Positions 1 to 8,883 of a DNA stretch of 64,000 nt are shown piece after piece (the stretch's first letter is position 1; the number at the start of each line of letters is the position of its first letter). Made by a program: the position numbers and the translations under genes. Source of the stretch: Nitrincola alkalisediminis (lineage in GTDB: Bacteria > Pseudomonadota > Gammaproteobacteria > Pseudomonadales > Balneatricaceae); contig NZ_VYTY01000014.1 in NCBI RefSeq assembly GCF_009821115.1, positions 1-64,000 on the forward strand, in the 5' to 3' direction. The notes under the pieces were generated by a model that was not told the origin of the DNA, made no database searches, and saw nothing but the letters and a program-made list of their open reading frames with translations.

Positions 1-60
1 AGATACAGCTTCTTCTTTAAACTCAGTTGAGTACTGTTTGTAGGTTCGTTTCTGACTCAT
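1..60 (-). mobile_element. IS3-family transposase OrfA, 5' end (partial)
   Basis: On the minus strand an ATG at position 60, preceded by a GAGGTG ribosome-binding site, opens a frame that runs off the window after 20 codons. It begins MSQKRTYKQYSTEF, then KEEAVS, the usual start of the small OrfA helix-turn-helix protein of IS3-family elements (see: lysine/arginine-rich start, then a YSxEFKxEAV-type motif). Such OrfA proteins bind the element's terminal repeats and are joined to OrfB by frameshifting (family knowledge). The rest of the element lies to the left of the window. Its right-hand boundary falls somewhere near 95-117, where the neighbouring permease reading frame is broken. Confidence 0.7.
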
Positions 61-114
61 AATGACACCTCAATAGCTGACTGATATTGTCGCTAATTAA
101 AGTGTCCAGTTCTA

Positions 115-774
115 TTAGACCAGTTCACCCCCTAACACGATCAGAGCAAGCGTTGCTGATGCACCTGAAAGCATGTTGAGCACGCGGTCCATGACTTCAG
201 GAAGGTCTAAATGCAAGGTTGAAGCTAAAACGCCTCCTATAACGGCCAACACCAATGGGTGCTTTAGTAAACGCCAAATCACGCTAAAGAAGGTTCGTAA
301 TGGACTCACGTCCTGTCTGCGCGCCACGCTCAATTCTAAAATGAATAAAGCAATGGGAATGATCAGCATGTTTTCAATAATCAACGCCATGGCAAATGCG
401 GCTGTCGGAGGGTGTTCGAATGCGAGCAGCATGACCGGGTAGCCAAAAAATGCACTGTTCGAGTTCGAGATGCCCAGGGCTTTTAAACCGCTTTCGGTTA
501 AGTTCTTTTTAAATACATAGCGGGTGATCATAAGTCCCAGGCCTAGGGCTAATAAAGAGCCGCCAGCATAGGTGGTTAAGAAGAGAGGGATGATCACCTC
601 ATCAAATTCCATACGGGCCAAGGTGCTGAAAATCAGGGCAGGCAGCGTAAAGAATAAAACGATTTTACTCATGCCTTGTACCGCTTCGACTGGGACAAGC
701 TTCGTTTTGACAGCCATGTACCCCAGTGAGATCAAAATAAATATTGGCGCGGTGGTGGCCATAATTGCAAACAT
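115..774 (-). pseudogene. AEC-family (auxin efflux carrier-like) permease, C-terminus truncated by IS insertion
   Basis: The frame starts MFAIMATTAPIFILISLGY and encodes about 219 residues with repeated hydrophobic helices typical of the AEC permeases, which export or import organic acids in bacteria. Family members have about 310 residues and ten helices. This one stops abruptly after LALIVLGGELV, inside a conserved glycine-rich helix, and the stop codon is followed within a few bases by the leader of an IS3-type OrfA reading in the same direction. The N-terminal six to seven helices remain. I infer a gene broken by transposition and probably inactive. It diverges from quiC, so the intact ancestor may have carried a related acid, but the substrate cannot be read from sequence. 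Confidence 0.75.
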
Positions 775-944
775 GCGTGCGTTACTTTTTTTGAATGTGA
801 ATCAGAATAGATTGCATAGGCAAACGCAGGGTAAGTCCGCGCATTTGTGCTAGCATTTTCCTATCAAGTATTGGCTTTTATGCCGACTAAGCATAATTCA
901 TAGTTCAATTTTCGTATAAGAAAAAAAGATAACAGGACAATAAA

Positions 945-2795
945 ATGAAAACAGCTCTAGCGACGGTGACATTATCTGGCACCTTACGTGAAAAATTTGC
1001 AGCCGCTGCGCGAGCAGGATTTGATGGGATCGAGATTTTTGAAAATGATTTGACCCAGTTCGAAGGCAGTGCAAAGGATGTGCGTTTAATGGCCGAAGAT
1101 TTTGGACTTGAAATTATAGCCTTGCAGCCATTTCGAGATATGGAAGGCATGCCCGAGCCTCAGCGCAGTCTTAAGTTTTCAATGTTACAAAAAAAGATGC
1201 AGTTGGCGCATGAGTTAGGAACCAATCGCTTACTTTTCTGCAGTAATGTACAACCCTATTCTTCGGCGGATCGCCAGCGTTGTGCGGCTGATTTACATGA
1301 ACTTGCTGAAATGGCCGCTCAAGAGAATATCAAGTTGGGTTATGAAGCCTTGGCTTGGGGGTATCACATTGCAGACTACCCAGATGCATGGGATTTGGTC
1401 AAGCGTGCGGACCATCCTAATTTAGGGATAGTGCTCGATACCTTTCACATGTTCTCCCGAGGCAATACATTGGATTGCCTGCGCGATGAAATTCCGCTCG
1501 ATAAAATTGCCCTGGTACAAGTGGCTGATGCGCCTAGTTTGCAAATGGACGTTCTTCAATACAGCCGTCATTTCCGGTGTTTTCCAGGACAAGGGGATAT
1601 GCCCGTTGTTGAGTTCTTGAATGTGCTCAAAGCGAAGGGATTTGATGATTACCTTTCGCATGAAATTTTTAATGATGAGTTCCGTTCCTCCTCGCCCTTG
1701 AAAAAGGCGATTGATGGAAAGCGCTCCTTGCTTTGGCTGGATGATCAAACCTCAACACTTGAGCCTGCATTTAAAACGCCAAGTGTTGAGGATATTGAGT
1801 TTGTAGAGTTTGGAATAGATGTGCAAGGATCAAATGAGCTGATCGATTTGCTCGAGAGCTTAGGGTTTAGCGAGACGCACCGCCATAAGTCTAAAGATGT
1901 AAGCTTGATGCGGCAGGGCAATATTAATCTGATTTTGAATAGAGAGCCGCAAAGCCAAGCGCGGGAGCACTATCAGCAACACGGTGTGTCTGTTTGTGCA
2001 TTGGCTTTAGCGTGCAATGATATTAAATCGACTCTGGCGTTAGCCGAGCGTTATCAATGTGAGCGCTTCAGTCATCAAACAGGGCCGGGTGAGCTGAATA
2101 TTCCCGCCATACGCGGCATTGGTAACAGTCTTGTCTATTTTGTGGATGCTAAAAGCAAAGTGCGTTTTTTTGATGTCGATTTTGAAAAGATCGATGAGTC
2201 CGATAAAGGCATAGGCCTGAATCGCATTGATCATATGGGGCAAACGGTCTCCAATACGGACTTTCTTTCAGCCGGATTCTTTTACAAATCCTTATTCGAT
2301 TTTTCGATTGAAGCCAGTCAGGACTTGTCGGATATCTACGGCTTGGTGGTCAGTCGAGTGGCGGTTAGCCCTAATAAGAAAATTCGTATTCCACTGAATA
2401 TGACCAATGCTCGCCATGCTTCCGCCTCGCGTTTTTTGAATAAATCCAAAGGCTCTGGCGTTCAGCAAATTGCCTTTTCCTGCGAGGATATTTTTGAGGT
2501 GGTCGCTCAGGTTGATGCGGTTCACTTATTGTCGATTCCCGAAAATTACTATCGGGATCTTGATGCGCGTTTTGATTTGGAGGCTGAGTTTGTCGCGCGC
2601 TTGCAAAGGTATAACCTTCTCTATGATCGCAACGAGGACGGCGAGTTTATACATTTCTATACCTTGGAAACCAACGGTGTGTTTTTTGAAGTGGTCCAAC
2701 GTCTTGGCAACTATGACCGTTACGGCGAGGGGAATGCATTTGTCCGTTTAGCGGCGCAAGCGCGTCATGAAGCGGCTAAATTCGCCAGCGGTTAG
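945..2795 (+). CDS. quiC: 3-dehydroshikimate dehydratase, fused TIM-barrel + HPPD-like (VOC) protein
   Basis: A 616-residue two-domain protein of the QuiC1 type. It converts 3-dehydroshikimate to protocatechuate in the cytoplasm, linking quinate/shikimate catabolism to ring cleavage. Residues 1-270 form an AP-endonuclease-2 TIM barrel. The four metal ligands of the family are visible: E134 (GYEALAW), D165 (VLDTFH), Q192 (VQVADAP) and E240 (SHEIFND). Residues 280-616 form two VOC modules resembling 4-hydroxyphenylpyruvate dioxygenase. Of the HPPD iron ligands, the first His (IDHMG, H430) and final Glu (FFEVVQR, E582) are present, but the middle His position is Q508 (GVQQIAF). An AGGACA ribosome site precedes the ATG. 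It stands alone, divergent from the broken AEC gene, with the lig operon starting 330 bases downstream. Length and fusion match pseudomonad QuiC. Confidence 0.93.
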   Translation: MKTALATVTLSGTLREKFAAAARAGFDGIEIFENDLTQFEGSAKDVRLMAEDFGLEIIALQPFRDMEGMPEPQRSLKFSMLQKKMQLAHELGTNRLLFCSNVQPYSSADRQRCAADLHELAEMAAQENIKLGYEALAWGYHIADYPDAWDLVKRADHPNLGIVLDTFHMFSRGNTLDCLRDEIPLDKIALVQVADAPSLQMDVLQYSRHFRCFPGQGDMPVVEFLNVLKAKGFDDYLSHEIFNDEFRSSSPLKKAIDGKRSLLWLDDQTSTLEPAFKTPSVEDIEFVEFGIDVQGSNELIDLLESLGFSETHRHKSKDVSLMRQGNINLILNREPQSQAREHYQQHGVSVCALALACNDIKSTLALAERYQCERFSHQTGPGELNIPAIRGIGNSLVYFVDAKSKVRFFDVDFEKIDESDKGIGLNRIDHMGQTVSNTDFLSAGFFYKSLFDFSIEASQDLSDIYGLVVSRVAVSPNKKIRIPLNMTNARHASASRFLNKSKGSGVQQIAFSCEDIFEVVAQVDAVHLLSIPENYYRDLDARFDLEAEFVARLQRYNLLYDRNEDGEFIHFYTLETNGVFFEVVQRLGNYDRYGEGNAFVRLAAQARHEAAKFASG

Positions 2796-3127
2796 TGGCG
2801 TTAACCCTATGAGTTATGCCGGACGCTTTCTTAGGTTGGTGTTTGGCTATTACACAAATTCCTATAGGCTGTTAGGGATGTATGCCTTGATATTAGAGGC
2901 TATTGGTTGGGTTGTTTTGCTATTATGAGGTTTGGTTATCTAAAAATACAATAGCATTTTTGTCAAAATGAAATGGCTTCCCGTCCCATCTGCCTCAATA
3001 CTGATCGTGTCTTAAAATAACATTGAGCGGTCTGAAAAGTGCGCGTCTTCGCGTGTTAAAAGCACTATAAAGATGACTTGCAGGCCGCACTCGGATACGA
3101 GCTCCGAGCTGGATAGAGGATACTTAC
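2796..3127 (+). promoter_or_regulatory. Intergenic region between quiC and the ligJKUIAB operon
   Basis: This 332-base stretch has no convincing gene. A weak terminator for quiC may sit at 2918-2961 (TGCTATT / AATAGCA arms followed by TTTTT). A small hairpin, CTCGGA / TCCGAG, lies near 3091-3109, just before the ribosome site of ligJ. The space in between is the expected place for the lig operon promoter and its regulator site, but I could not single out a promoter with confidence. Confidence 0.4.
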
Positions 3128-4138
3128 ATGATCATTGATTGCCACGGTCATTACACCACCACGCCTCCCCAAGTAGGTGAGTACCGTGAAAAACAAAAAG
3201 CGTTACTGGCTGAAAACCCAGACCACATCGGTGAAAAGGGGCAGATTATCATCAGTGACGATGAAATCCGTGAAAGTATAGAAAAGAACCAGTTGCGCTT
3301 ACAGCGTGAACGCGGCACCGATATGACCATTTTTTCGCCACGGGCGAGCTGGATGGGCCATCACATCGGAAATGAGCACACCAGCCGTTTTTGGACTGAA
3401 CAACAAAATGACTTAATCCGCCGTGTGTGCGATTTATATCCACAGAATTTCGCGCCAGTGGCTCAATTACCCCAATCACCGGGTGTTTCTCCAGCTAAGT
3501 CTGTTGCCGAGATCGTGCGGACGGTGGAAGAAATGGGTTTTATCGGCATTAACCTGAACCCTGATCCCAGCGGTGGTTTCTGGAACGATGTGTCTTTGTC
3601 GGATCGAGCGTTTTATCCCATTTACGAAAAAATGGTGGAATATGATATTCCAGCGATGGTGCACGTCAGTGCGTCGTGCAACAGCTGCTTTCATACCACA
3701 GGATCTCATTATCTAGGTGCGGACACGACGGCCTTCCAGCAGCTCATGATGTCTGATGTGTTTAAAGACTTCCCCACATTAAAGATCATTATTCCGCATG
3801 GCGGTGGTGCTGTTCCGTATCATTGGGGACGCTTCCGTGGCTTGGCGCAAGACGCAGGTTTGCCACCTCTGGAAGAGCTGGTGTTGAAAAACGTGTTCTT
3901 CGATACCTGTGTATATCACCAGAAAGGGATCGATCTATTGCTGGATATCCTTCCGGTTGAAAACATCCTGTTTGCGTCAGAAATGATTGGTGCCGTCCGC
4001 GGAATTGATCCTGAAACGGGTCATTATTTTGACGATACCAAACGTTACATCGACAACAACACGCGCTTAAATGAGAGTGAAAAAGCACAAATATTTGAGC
4101 ATAACATTCGCCGTGTTTTTAGCCGTCTGAAGGTGTAA
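3128..4138 (+). CDS. ligJ: 4-oxalomesaconate hydratase (amidohydrolase family)
   Basis: Encodes 336 residues of the amidohydrolase superfamily, matching LigJ, which hydrates 4-oxalomesaconate to 4-carboxy-4-hydroxy-2-oxoadipate in the protocatechuate 4,5-cleavage pathway. Zinc-site residues occur at the spacing known for LigJ: H6 and H8 (DCHGHY), H179 (MVHVSA) and E285 (FASEMIG). A further His lies in IPHGGG at 224. It is the first gene of the compact plus-strand run ligJ-ligK-ligU-ligI-ligA-ligB, with 11 bases to ligK. A decarboxylase of the related ACMSD group is the alternative, but the Glu at the fourth ligand and the neighbouring ligK/ligU genes favour the hydratase. Confidence 0.93.
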   Translation: MIIDCHGHYTTTPPQVGEYREKQKALLAENPDHIGEKGQIIISDDEIRESIEKNQLRLQRERGTDMTIFSPRASWMGHHIGNEHTSRFWTEQQNDLIRRVCDLYPQNFAPVAQLPQSPGVSPAKSVAEIVRTVEEMGFIGINLNPDPSGGFWNDVSLSDRAFYPIYEKMVEYDIPAMVHVSASCNSCFHTTGSHYLGADTTAFQQLMMSDVFKDFPTLKIIIPHGGGAVPYHWGRFRGLAQDAGLPPLEELVLKNVFFDTCVYHQKGIDLLLDILPVENILFASEMIGAVRGIDPETGHYFDDTKRYIDNNTRLNESEKAQIFEHNIRRVFSRLKV

Positions 4139-4149
4139 TAGGAGTCTCC

Positions 4150-4827
4150 ATGAATAAGCCAGTTGTAGTACAAACTATTGAGCGTGTAGAGTCATCCATT
4201 ATTGAAGGATTGGCGCAATGTGGTGTAGCGACCATTCATGAGTCGCAAGGACGTAAAGGGCTGCTGGCGCATTATATGCGACCAATCATCGATGATATTT
4301 GCATCGCAGGCAGTGCCATCACTATTTCCGGTGCACCGGGTGATAATTGGATGATGCATGTGGCCATTGAACAAGCCCAAGCCGGTGATATGTTGGTCTT
4401 TTCACCGACGTCTGCCTGCGATGATGGTTTTTTTGGCGATTTGTTAGCGACCTCTGCGCAAGCGCGCGGTGTTGTCGGACTGATTATTGATGCTGGCGTG
4501 CGTGATATTCGTGATTTGCGCAGAATGCACTTTCCAGTTTGGTCAAAATGCGTACACGCTCAGGGCACGGTAAAAGAAACCCTTGGTTCCGTTAATATTC
4601 CAATCGTCTGTGCACAAGCCTACATCCAGCCAGGCGATGTTATTGTTGCGGATGATGACGGCGTTGTTGTGGTACGTCGGGAGGAGGCCGCTGAGGTGTT
4701 GCGTTTATCCTTAGAGCGCATGCAGCGCGAAGAAGATAAGCGTGTACGTCTGGCCAACGGTGAGTTGGGGTTGGATATCTATGATATGCGCCCGCGTTTG
4801 GCTGAAAAAGGGCTTAAGTATGTCTAA
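4150..4827 (+). CDS. ligK: 4-carboxy-4-hydroxy-2-oxoadipate aldolase
   Basis: A 225-residue member of the HMG/CHA class II aldolase (RraA-like) family. It cleaves 4-carboxy-4-hydroxy-2-oxoadipate to pyruvate and oxaloacetate, the last step of the 4,5-cleavage pathway; family members also decarboxylate oxaloacetate. The signature [16 protein letters not shown] around residues 118-133 holds the Arg and Asp that bind pyruvate and the divalent metal, and the C-terminal [15 protein letters not shown] segment is typical. An AGGAGT ribosome site precedes the ATG. The stop codon overlaps the start of the next gene by eight bases, so translation is probably coupled. Confidence 0.93.
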   Translation: MNKPVVVQTIERVESSIIEGLAQCGVATIHESQGRKGLLAHYMRPIIDDICIAGSAITISGAPGDNWMMHVAIEQAQAGDMLVFSPTSACDDGFFGDLLATSAQARGVVGLIIDAGVRDIRDLRRMHFPVWSKCVHAQGTVKETLGSVNIPIVCAQAYIQPGDVIVADDDGVVVVRREEAAEVLRLSLERMQREEDKRVRLANGELGLDIYDMRPRLAEKGLKYV

Positions 4828-5872
4828 CGCCATTCCTTGTATGTGGATGCGCGGTGGAACGTCTAAAGGTGGCTTTTTTCTGGCCTCTGATTTACCCAGT
4901 GACAGTGCGCTGCGCGATGAAGTGTTGTTGAAAGTGATGGGCTCACCAGACCCGCGTCAAATTGACGGTATGGGGGGAGCCGATCCGTTAACGTCGAAGG
5001 TTGCCGTGGTCAAACCCTCTGTGCGTGAAGATGCGGATGTCGATTACTTATTTCTGCAAGTTTATGTAGATCAAGCCTTGGTGAGTGATGCGCAAAACTG
5101 CGGCAATATGCTAGCCGCCGTCGCGCCCTTTGCCATTGAGAGAGGACTGGTTCACGCCGATGCCGACGAAACGCTGGTACGAATTTTCATGGAAAACACA
5201 GGGCAAGTGACGCAGGCTCGTGTCGCAACGCCTAGGGGGCAAGTGAGCTATCAAGGTGATGCGCGCATTGACGGTGTACCGGGCAGCGCAGCAGCGATCC
5301 CCTTAACCTTTATGGATACGGCGGGCTCAAGCTGTGGCAGCTTACTGCCAACAGGCAATACAGTGGATATTATTGAAGGGGTCGAAGTGACCTTAATCGA
5401 TAACGGTATGCCTGTCGTTGTGCTGAATGCAGCGGATTTTGATATCACTGGGCAAGAAACACGAGACGAGCTGGAGCAGAACGAGGTTCTAAAAGCGCGC
5501 TTAGAGGTGATTCGCTTAAAGGCAGGACCCCTCATGAACCTAGGGGATGTGACTCACAAATCCGTCCCTAAAATGAGCTTGGTCAGCGCACCTACGCGGG
5601 GCGGGAGTTTGTCAACGCGGACCTTTATTCCTCATCGTTGCCATGCCTCCATTGGCGTTCTAGGAGCCGTGAGCGTTGCGACCGCAGCCATGCTACCCGG
5701 ATCCCCCGCAGCCAAAGTGGCTGATTTAACACTTTCTCACTCAACGCAGTGTGAAGTTGAACATCCCATCGGTTCCATGACCGTGATCCTTGAGAGTGAG
5801 GGCGGGCACGTCACTTCCGCCGCTATTTTACGAACGGCTCGCAAGCTGTTTGACGGCCAAGTCTTTGTCTAA
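4820..5872 (+). CDS. ligU: 4-oxalomesaconate tautomerase (PrpF family)
   Basis: A 350-residue PrpF-family isomerase, called LigU in sphingomonads and GalD in pseudomonads. It interconverts the keto form of 4-oxalomesaconate and its enol or double-bond isomers so that LigJ can act. The start [20 protein letters not shown] has the family's RGGTSKG motif, and an internal [13 protein letters not shown] segment carries the conserved CGN active-site motif. The ATG at 4820 is chosen because it begins at the conserved N-terminus and overlaps the ligK stop; an upstream GTG would add 26 unrelated residues. Which double-bond isomer is made (LigU versus GalD chemistry) cannot be told from sequence. Confidence 0.9.
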   Translation: MSNAIPCMWMRGGTSKGGFFLASDLPSDSALRDEVLLKVMGSPDPRQIDGMGGADPLTSKVAVVKPSVREDADVDYLFLQVYVDQALVSDAQNCGNMLAAVAPFAIERGLVHADADETLVRIFMENTGQVTQARVATPRGQVSYQGDARIDGVPGSAAAIPLTFMDTAGSSCGSLLPTGNTVDIIEGVEVTLIDNGMPVVVLNAADFDITGQETRDELEQNEVLKARLEVIRLKAGPLMNLGDVTHKSVPKMSLVSAPTRGGSLSTRTFIPHRCHASIGVLGAVSVATAAMLPGSPAAKVADLTLSHSTQCEVEHPIGSMTVILESEGGHVTSAAILRTARKLFDGQVFV

Positions 5873-5909
5873 ACATAGTGAACATTTTAATAATATAGGT
5901 ATAAAAACG

Positions 5910-6779
5910 ATGGATGCTGATTATTTACCCTTTCATCCCAGCCCCAGTAAGCCCAAGTATCAAGCGCCAGCCGGAGCGGTAGATGCGCATTGTCATGTCT
6001 TTGGTCCAGCGGATCAGTTTCCCTACCACCCAAAGCGCAAGTATACCCCTTGCGATGCCTCGAAAGAGCAGTTATTCAGCCTGCGTGATTTTTTGGGTTT
6101 TGAACGTAATGTGATTGTGCAAGCGTCCTGCCATGGCACCGATAACGCCGCATTGATCGACGCCCTCAACGCAGCGGGAGAGCTCGCTAGAGGGGTGGCC
6201 GTTGTTGATCCGGCCATTACTGAAGCGGAGTTGCAAGAAATGCACGACGCAGGTGTCCGTGGGGTGCGGTTTAATTTTGTGAAGCGTCTAGTAGACACAA
6301 CGCCTAAAGAGGTTTTCTTGTCGATTGCCGAGAAAATAAAACCTCTGGGCTGGCATATTGTTGTGTATTTTGAAGCACCGGATCTTGAAGGGTTGATTCC
6401 TTTCTTAAAGCAACTGGATAGTGTCATCGTGGTTGATCACATGGGACGTCCTGATGTTGAAAAGGGTGTAGATCATCCTGATTTTGAACGTTTTGTGAAT
6501 CTATTGGCCGATAATCCGAATATCTGGACCAAAGTCAGCTGTCCAGAGCGTCTGACGCTGCAAGCGCCGGACTATTCTGATGTGGTTCCGTTTGCCAAAA
6601 AACTGGTTGAGCGTTTCCCGGATCGTGTGCTTTGGGGCACCGATTGGCCGCATCCGAATATGAAGTCTCATGTACCTGATGATGGTCATCTTGTGGATGT
6701 GATTCCACAGATTGCGCCGACAGCCGAACTCCAGCAAGCTCTGCTGGTCGATAACCCTATGAGACTCTATTGGTCCTAA
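5910..6779 (+). CDS. ligI: 2-pyrone-4,6-dicarboxylate hydrolase
   Basis: Encodes 289 residues of the amidohydrolase superfamily, matching LigI, the metal-independent lactonase that opens 2-pyrone-4,6-dicarboxylate to 4-oxalomesaconate / 4-carboxy-2-hydroxymuconate. Seen: the HxH motif in VDAHCHVFGP near residue 27, a His in VVDHMGRPD, and the catalytic Asp in WGTDWPHPN near residue 250. The ATG at 5910 fits the family N-terminus (MDADYLPFHPSPSKPKY); ribosome-site support is only AGGT ten bases upstream. It lies 37 bases after ligU and 15 before ligA. The substrate is the product of LigC, encoded nearby on the other strand. Confidence 0.92.
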   Translation: MDADYLPFHPSPSKPKYQAPAGAVDAHCHVFGPADQFPYHPKRKYTPCDASKEQLFSLRDFLGFERNVIVQASCHGTDNAALIDALNAAGELARGVAVVDPAITEAELQEMHDAGVRGVRFNFVKRLVDTTPKEVFLSIAEKIKPLGWHIVVYFEAPDLEGLIPFLKQLDSVIVVDHMGRPDVEKGVDHPDFERFVNLLADNPNIWTKVSCPERLTLQAPDYSDVVPFAKKLVERFPDRVLWGTDWPHPNMKSHVPDDGHLVDVIPQIAPTAELQQALLVDNPMRLYWS

Positions 6780-6794
6780 GCGGCGGAGAATACC

Positions 6795-7148
6795 ATGCCT
6801 TTACCTAAACCTAATTTACCCGGGACCTACATTTTTGATGGGGGACTGTCCAATAAAGGATATGCGCTGAATAAAATGTGCTACTCCTTTAATAATGTAA
6901 CCGCCCGCGAAGCCTTCATGGCGGATGAAGCGGCGTATTGCGATCAGTTTGGCCTAAGTGATGCACAAAAAAAAGCCATTCTTGATCGCGATATTATTGG
7001 GCTATTGAGCGAGGGGGGCAGCATTTATTATTTAGCGAAGTTTGCAGGCCTCTTGAAGTTAAATATGCAAGATATTGGCGCCTTACAAACGGGTATGAGC
7101 GTAGATGAGTTTAAAGAAATGCTCAGAAAAAATGGGGCGGGAGAGTAA
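6795..7148 (+). CDS. ligA: Protocatechuate 4,5-dioxygenase, alpha subunit (copy 1)
   Basis: The 117-residue small subunit of the extradiol dioxygenase LigAB, which opens protocatechuate between C4 and C5. Family features visible: PGTYIFDG start, GYALNKMCYSFN, SDAQKKAILDRD, and GGSIYYLAKFAG. The alpha subunit caps the active site of the beta subunit. GGAG ribosome site precedes the ATG. One base separates its stop from the ligB start. A second copy at 13285 is clearly homologous throughout, differing mainly at the N-terminus. Confidence 0.93.
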   Translation: MPLPKPNLPGTYIFDGGLSNKGYALNKMCYSFNNVTAREAFMADEAAYCDQFGLSDAQKKAILDRDIIGLLSEGGSIYYLAKFAGLLKLNMQDIGALQTGMSVDEFKEMLRKNGAGE

Positions 7149-7149
7149 A

Positions 7150-7992
7150 ATGGCTAAGATTATCGGTGCGGTCACAACCTCACATATACCAGCGATTGGC
7201 ATGGCAATGGACAATAAGCTGGAGCAAACGCCCTATTGGAAGCCATTTTTTGATGCTTATCCTCCTGTGCGAGCCTGGTTAAATGAGAAAAAACCGGATG
7301 TGGTGGTTATTTTTTACAATGATCATGGCTTAGAGTTTTTCTTGGATCGCAAGCCGACGTTTGCGATTGGAACGGCGGCTCAATACCTCAATGCAGATGA
7401 GGGCTGGGGGATTAACACGATTCCACCGGTCACGGGTGAAACAGAGCTGTCTTGGCATATCGCTACGGATCTGGTTGAGAACGAGTTTGATATCACGATT
7501 TGCCAAGAAATGCGCGTGGATCATGGCTTAACCGTTCCGTTAAGTTTGATGTGGCCGGGCCATGCATACGGTCATGTGAAGGTGATTCCGGTTTGCATTA
7601 ACTGTGAGCGTTATCCAATGCCAACACCCGCACGCTGCTTTAAGCTGGGTCAGGCCATTGGCCGTGCGATAGAGTCCTTTGATCAGGATTTGAATGTTGT
7701 TCTGTTTGGTACTGGCGGCTTGTCTCATCAGTTGGATGGGGAACGTGCTGGCTTTATCAATCGTGAGTTTGATATTGACTGCATGAACAAGATCGTGACG
7801 GCACCTGAAGAGCTGACTAAATTGAGCAACTACGATCTGATGGAAATCGGTGGCGCGCAGGGTGTTGAGCTGAATATGTGGCTGGCAATGCGCGGTGCGT
7901 TAACCGGTAATATTACGGAGCTGCATCGCAACTATCATGCGCCTATTTCAAATACAGGCGCTGGGTTGTTGTTGCTGGAGCATGAACACTAA
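7150..7992 (+). CDS. ligB: Protocatechuate 4,5-dioxygenase, beta subunit (copy 1)
   Basis: The 280-residue catalytic subunit of LigAB, a class III extradiol dioxygenase using non-haem iron(II). The iron ligands of the family are visible: H12 (TTSHIPAIG), H61 (YNDHGLEFF) and the Glu in GAQGVELNMW; the general-base His lies in GTGGLSHQLDGERAGF. The start at 7150 matches the family N-terminus MAKIIGAV and follows GGGAGAG; a longer frame from 7105 overlaps ligA and is not supported. Last gene of the lig operon, followed by a strong terminator. Confidence 0.94.
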   Translation: MAKIIGAVTTSHIPAIGMAMDNKLEQTPYWKPFFDAYPPVRAWLNEKKPDVVVIFYNDHGLEFFLDRKPTFAIGTAAQYLNADEGWGINTIPPVTGETELSWHIATDLVENEFDITICQEMRVDHGLTVPLSLMWPGHAYGHVKVIPVCINCERYPMPTPARCFKLGQAIGRAIESFDQDLNVVLFGTGGLSHQLDGERAGFINREFDIDCMNKIVTAPEELTKLSNYDLMEIGGAQGVELNMWLAMRGALTGNITELHRNYHAPISNTGAGLLLLEHEH

Positions 7993-8003
7993 GATTGGCT
8001 CGT

Positions 8004-8043
8004 AAAAAAACCGCATTTTGTCAGTGGCAGATGCGGTTTTTTT
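8004..8043. terminator. Bidirectional rho-independent terminator after ligB
   Basis: AAAAAACCGCAT and ATGCGGTTTTTT arms flank a 15-base loop, so there is a T-run on both strands. It serves ligB on the plus strand and the convergent minus-strand gene ending at 8061. Confidence 0.85.
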
Positions 8044-8060
8044 TGCGTTATTCTCAAGGT

Positions 8061-8879
8061 TTATCGCGTAGTAAACTTTGATGTGAAGGCTAACACTTGC
8101 TTTAACGACTCGTAAGGGTCAAGCAGTTGATACTGTTGGTCATTGGCAAAGATCGAAAATAAGCCTTTGTATTGCCGTTGATTTAACTCCGTAATCAGGC
8201 TTTGAATGCCGAGCTCATGGAATCCTTGTCCGGGAATTAAGCGCTTGTGGTGATAGGTTTCTATTTGATCTTCGAGCGAGTAGGTCATGCTTGACGCAAA
8301 ATCTGAGCATTGAACCAGAAAAATACGAGACGTTGGAATGGATGCCACAACGGACAGGTCTTCGGATTCGCTAAAAAAATGGAAAGTGTCTAATACCAGT
8401 CCTAAGTTAGGGCTGTTGATTTCATCAACAAGCGATAACGCCTCTTGATAACTGCCAATATACGGCGACCAAGATAAGGCTTTCAGGCCAATTTTAACCT
8501 TATAAGGAATGGCCAGGTTGGCTAGAGCTTGTAAATCTTCTTTAATGCGTTCCGCTTGAATATTGCGTGATCGAATCGTTGGAGGGGTGACAATTAATAA
8601 TTCACAGCCTAAGCGATTCATGGTTTTAATATAGGATTTGGCCAAATCCATATCGTATTCATGAATATGGCTGTTGTTGCCCCCGAACTCTCGCAAGCCT
8701 GAAGAGCTGCCAATCTTTATATCATGGTTTTGAATGAACTCGCGGATTTGGTCGATATCGCGTACATCCGCACCGAAATCATGATGGCTCAAATCAATAG
8801 TGGTAAAGCCTGCATCACGAATCAGCTTTAAGGATTCAGGGTGAGTTGAGTTCACTAAGCTGGCAGAAATGGAGAACAT
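8061..8879 (-). CDS. QuiC-like TIM-barrel half, metal site degraded
   Basis: A 272-residue AP-endonuclease-2 TIM barrel that aligns along its length with residues 1-270 of the QuiC encoded at 945. It shares VLDTFH (D164) and VQCSDF (Q190) and the PGQG segment. Two of the four metal ligands are changed: the position of QuiC E134 is K133 (GLKALSW), and the position of E240 is I243 (FSIFAND). I infer that it cannot bind the metal in the QuiC manner and is unlikely to be a normal dehydroshikimate dehydratase. It starts four bases after the stop of the VOC gene upstream, so the two are translationally coupled, in the reverse of the fused QuiC order. It may be a binding or regulatory pseudoenzyme, or an isomerase with altered chemistry. 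Confidence 0.75.
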   Translation of the reverse strand: MFSISASLVNSTHPESLKLIRDAGFTTIDLSHHDFGADVRDIDQIREFIQNHDIKIGSSSGLREFGGNNSHIHEYDMDLAKSYIKTMNRLGCELLIVTPPTIRSRNIQAERIKEDLQALANLAIPYKVKIGLKALSWSPYIGSYQEALSLVDEINSPNLGLVLDTFHFFSESEDLSVVASIPTSRIFLVQCSDFASSMTYSLEDQIETYHHKRLIPGQGFHELGIQSLITELNQRQYKGLFSIFANDQQYQLLDPYESLKQVLAFTSKFTTR

Positions 8880-8883
8880 AGGC

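Noticed and set aside
945-2795. quiC as two genes fused by a sequencing error
   Set aside because: Fused QuiC of this length and domain order is normal in pseudomonads, and the frame is continuous.
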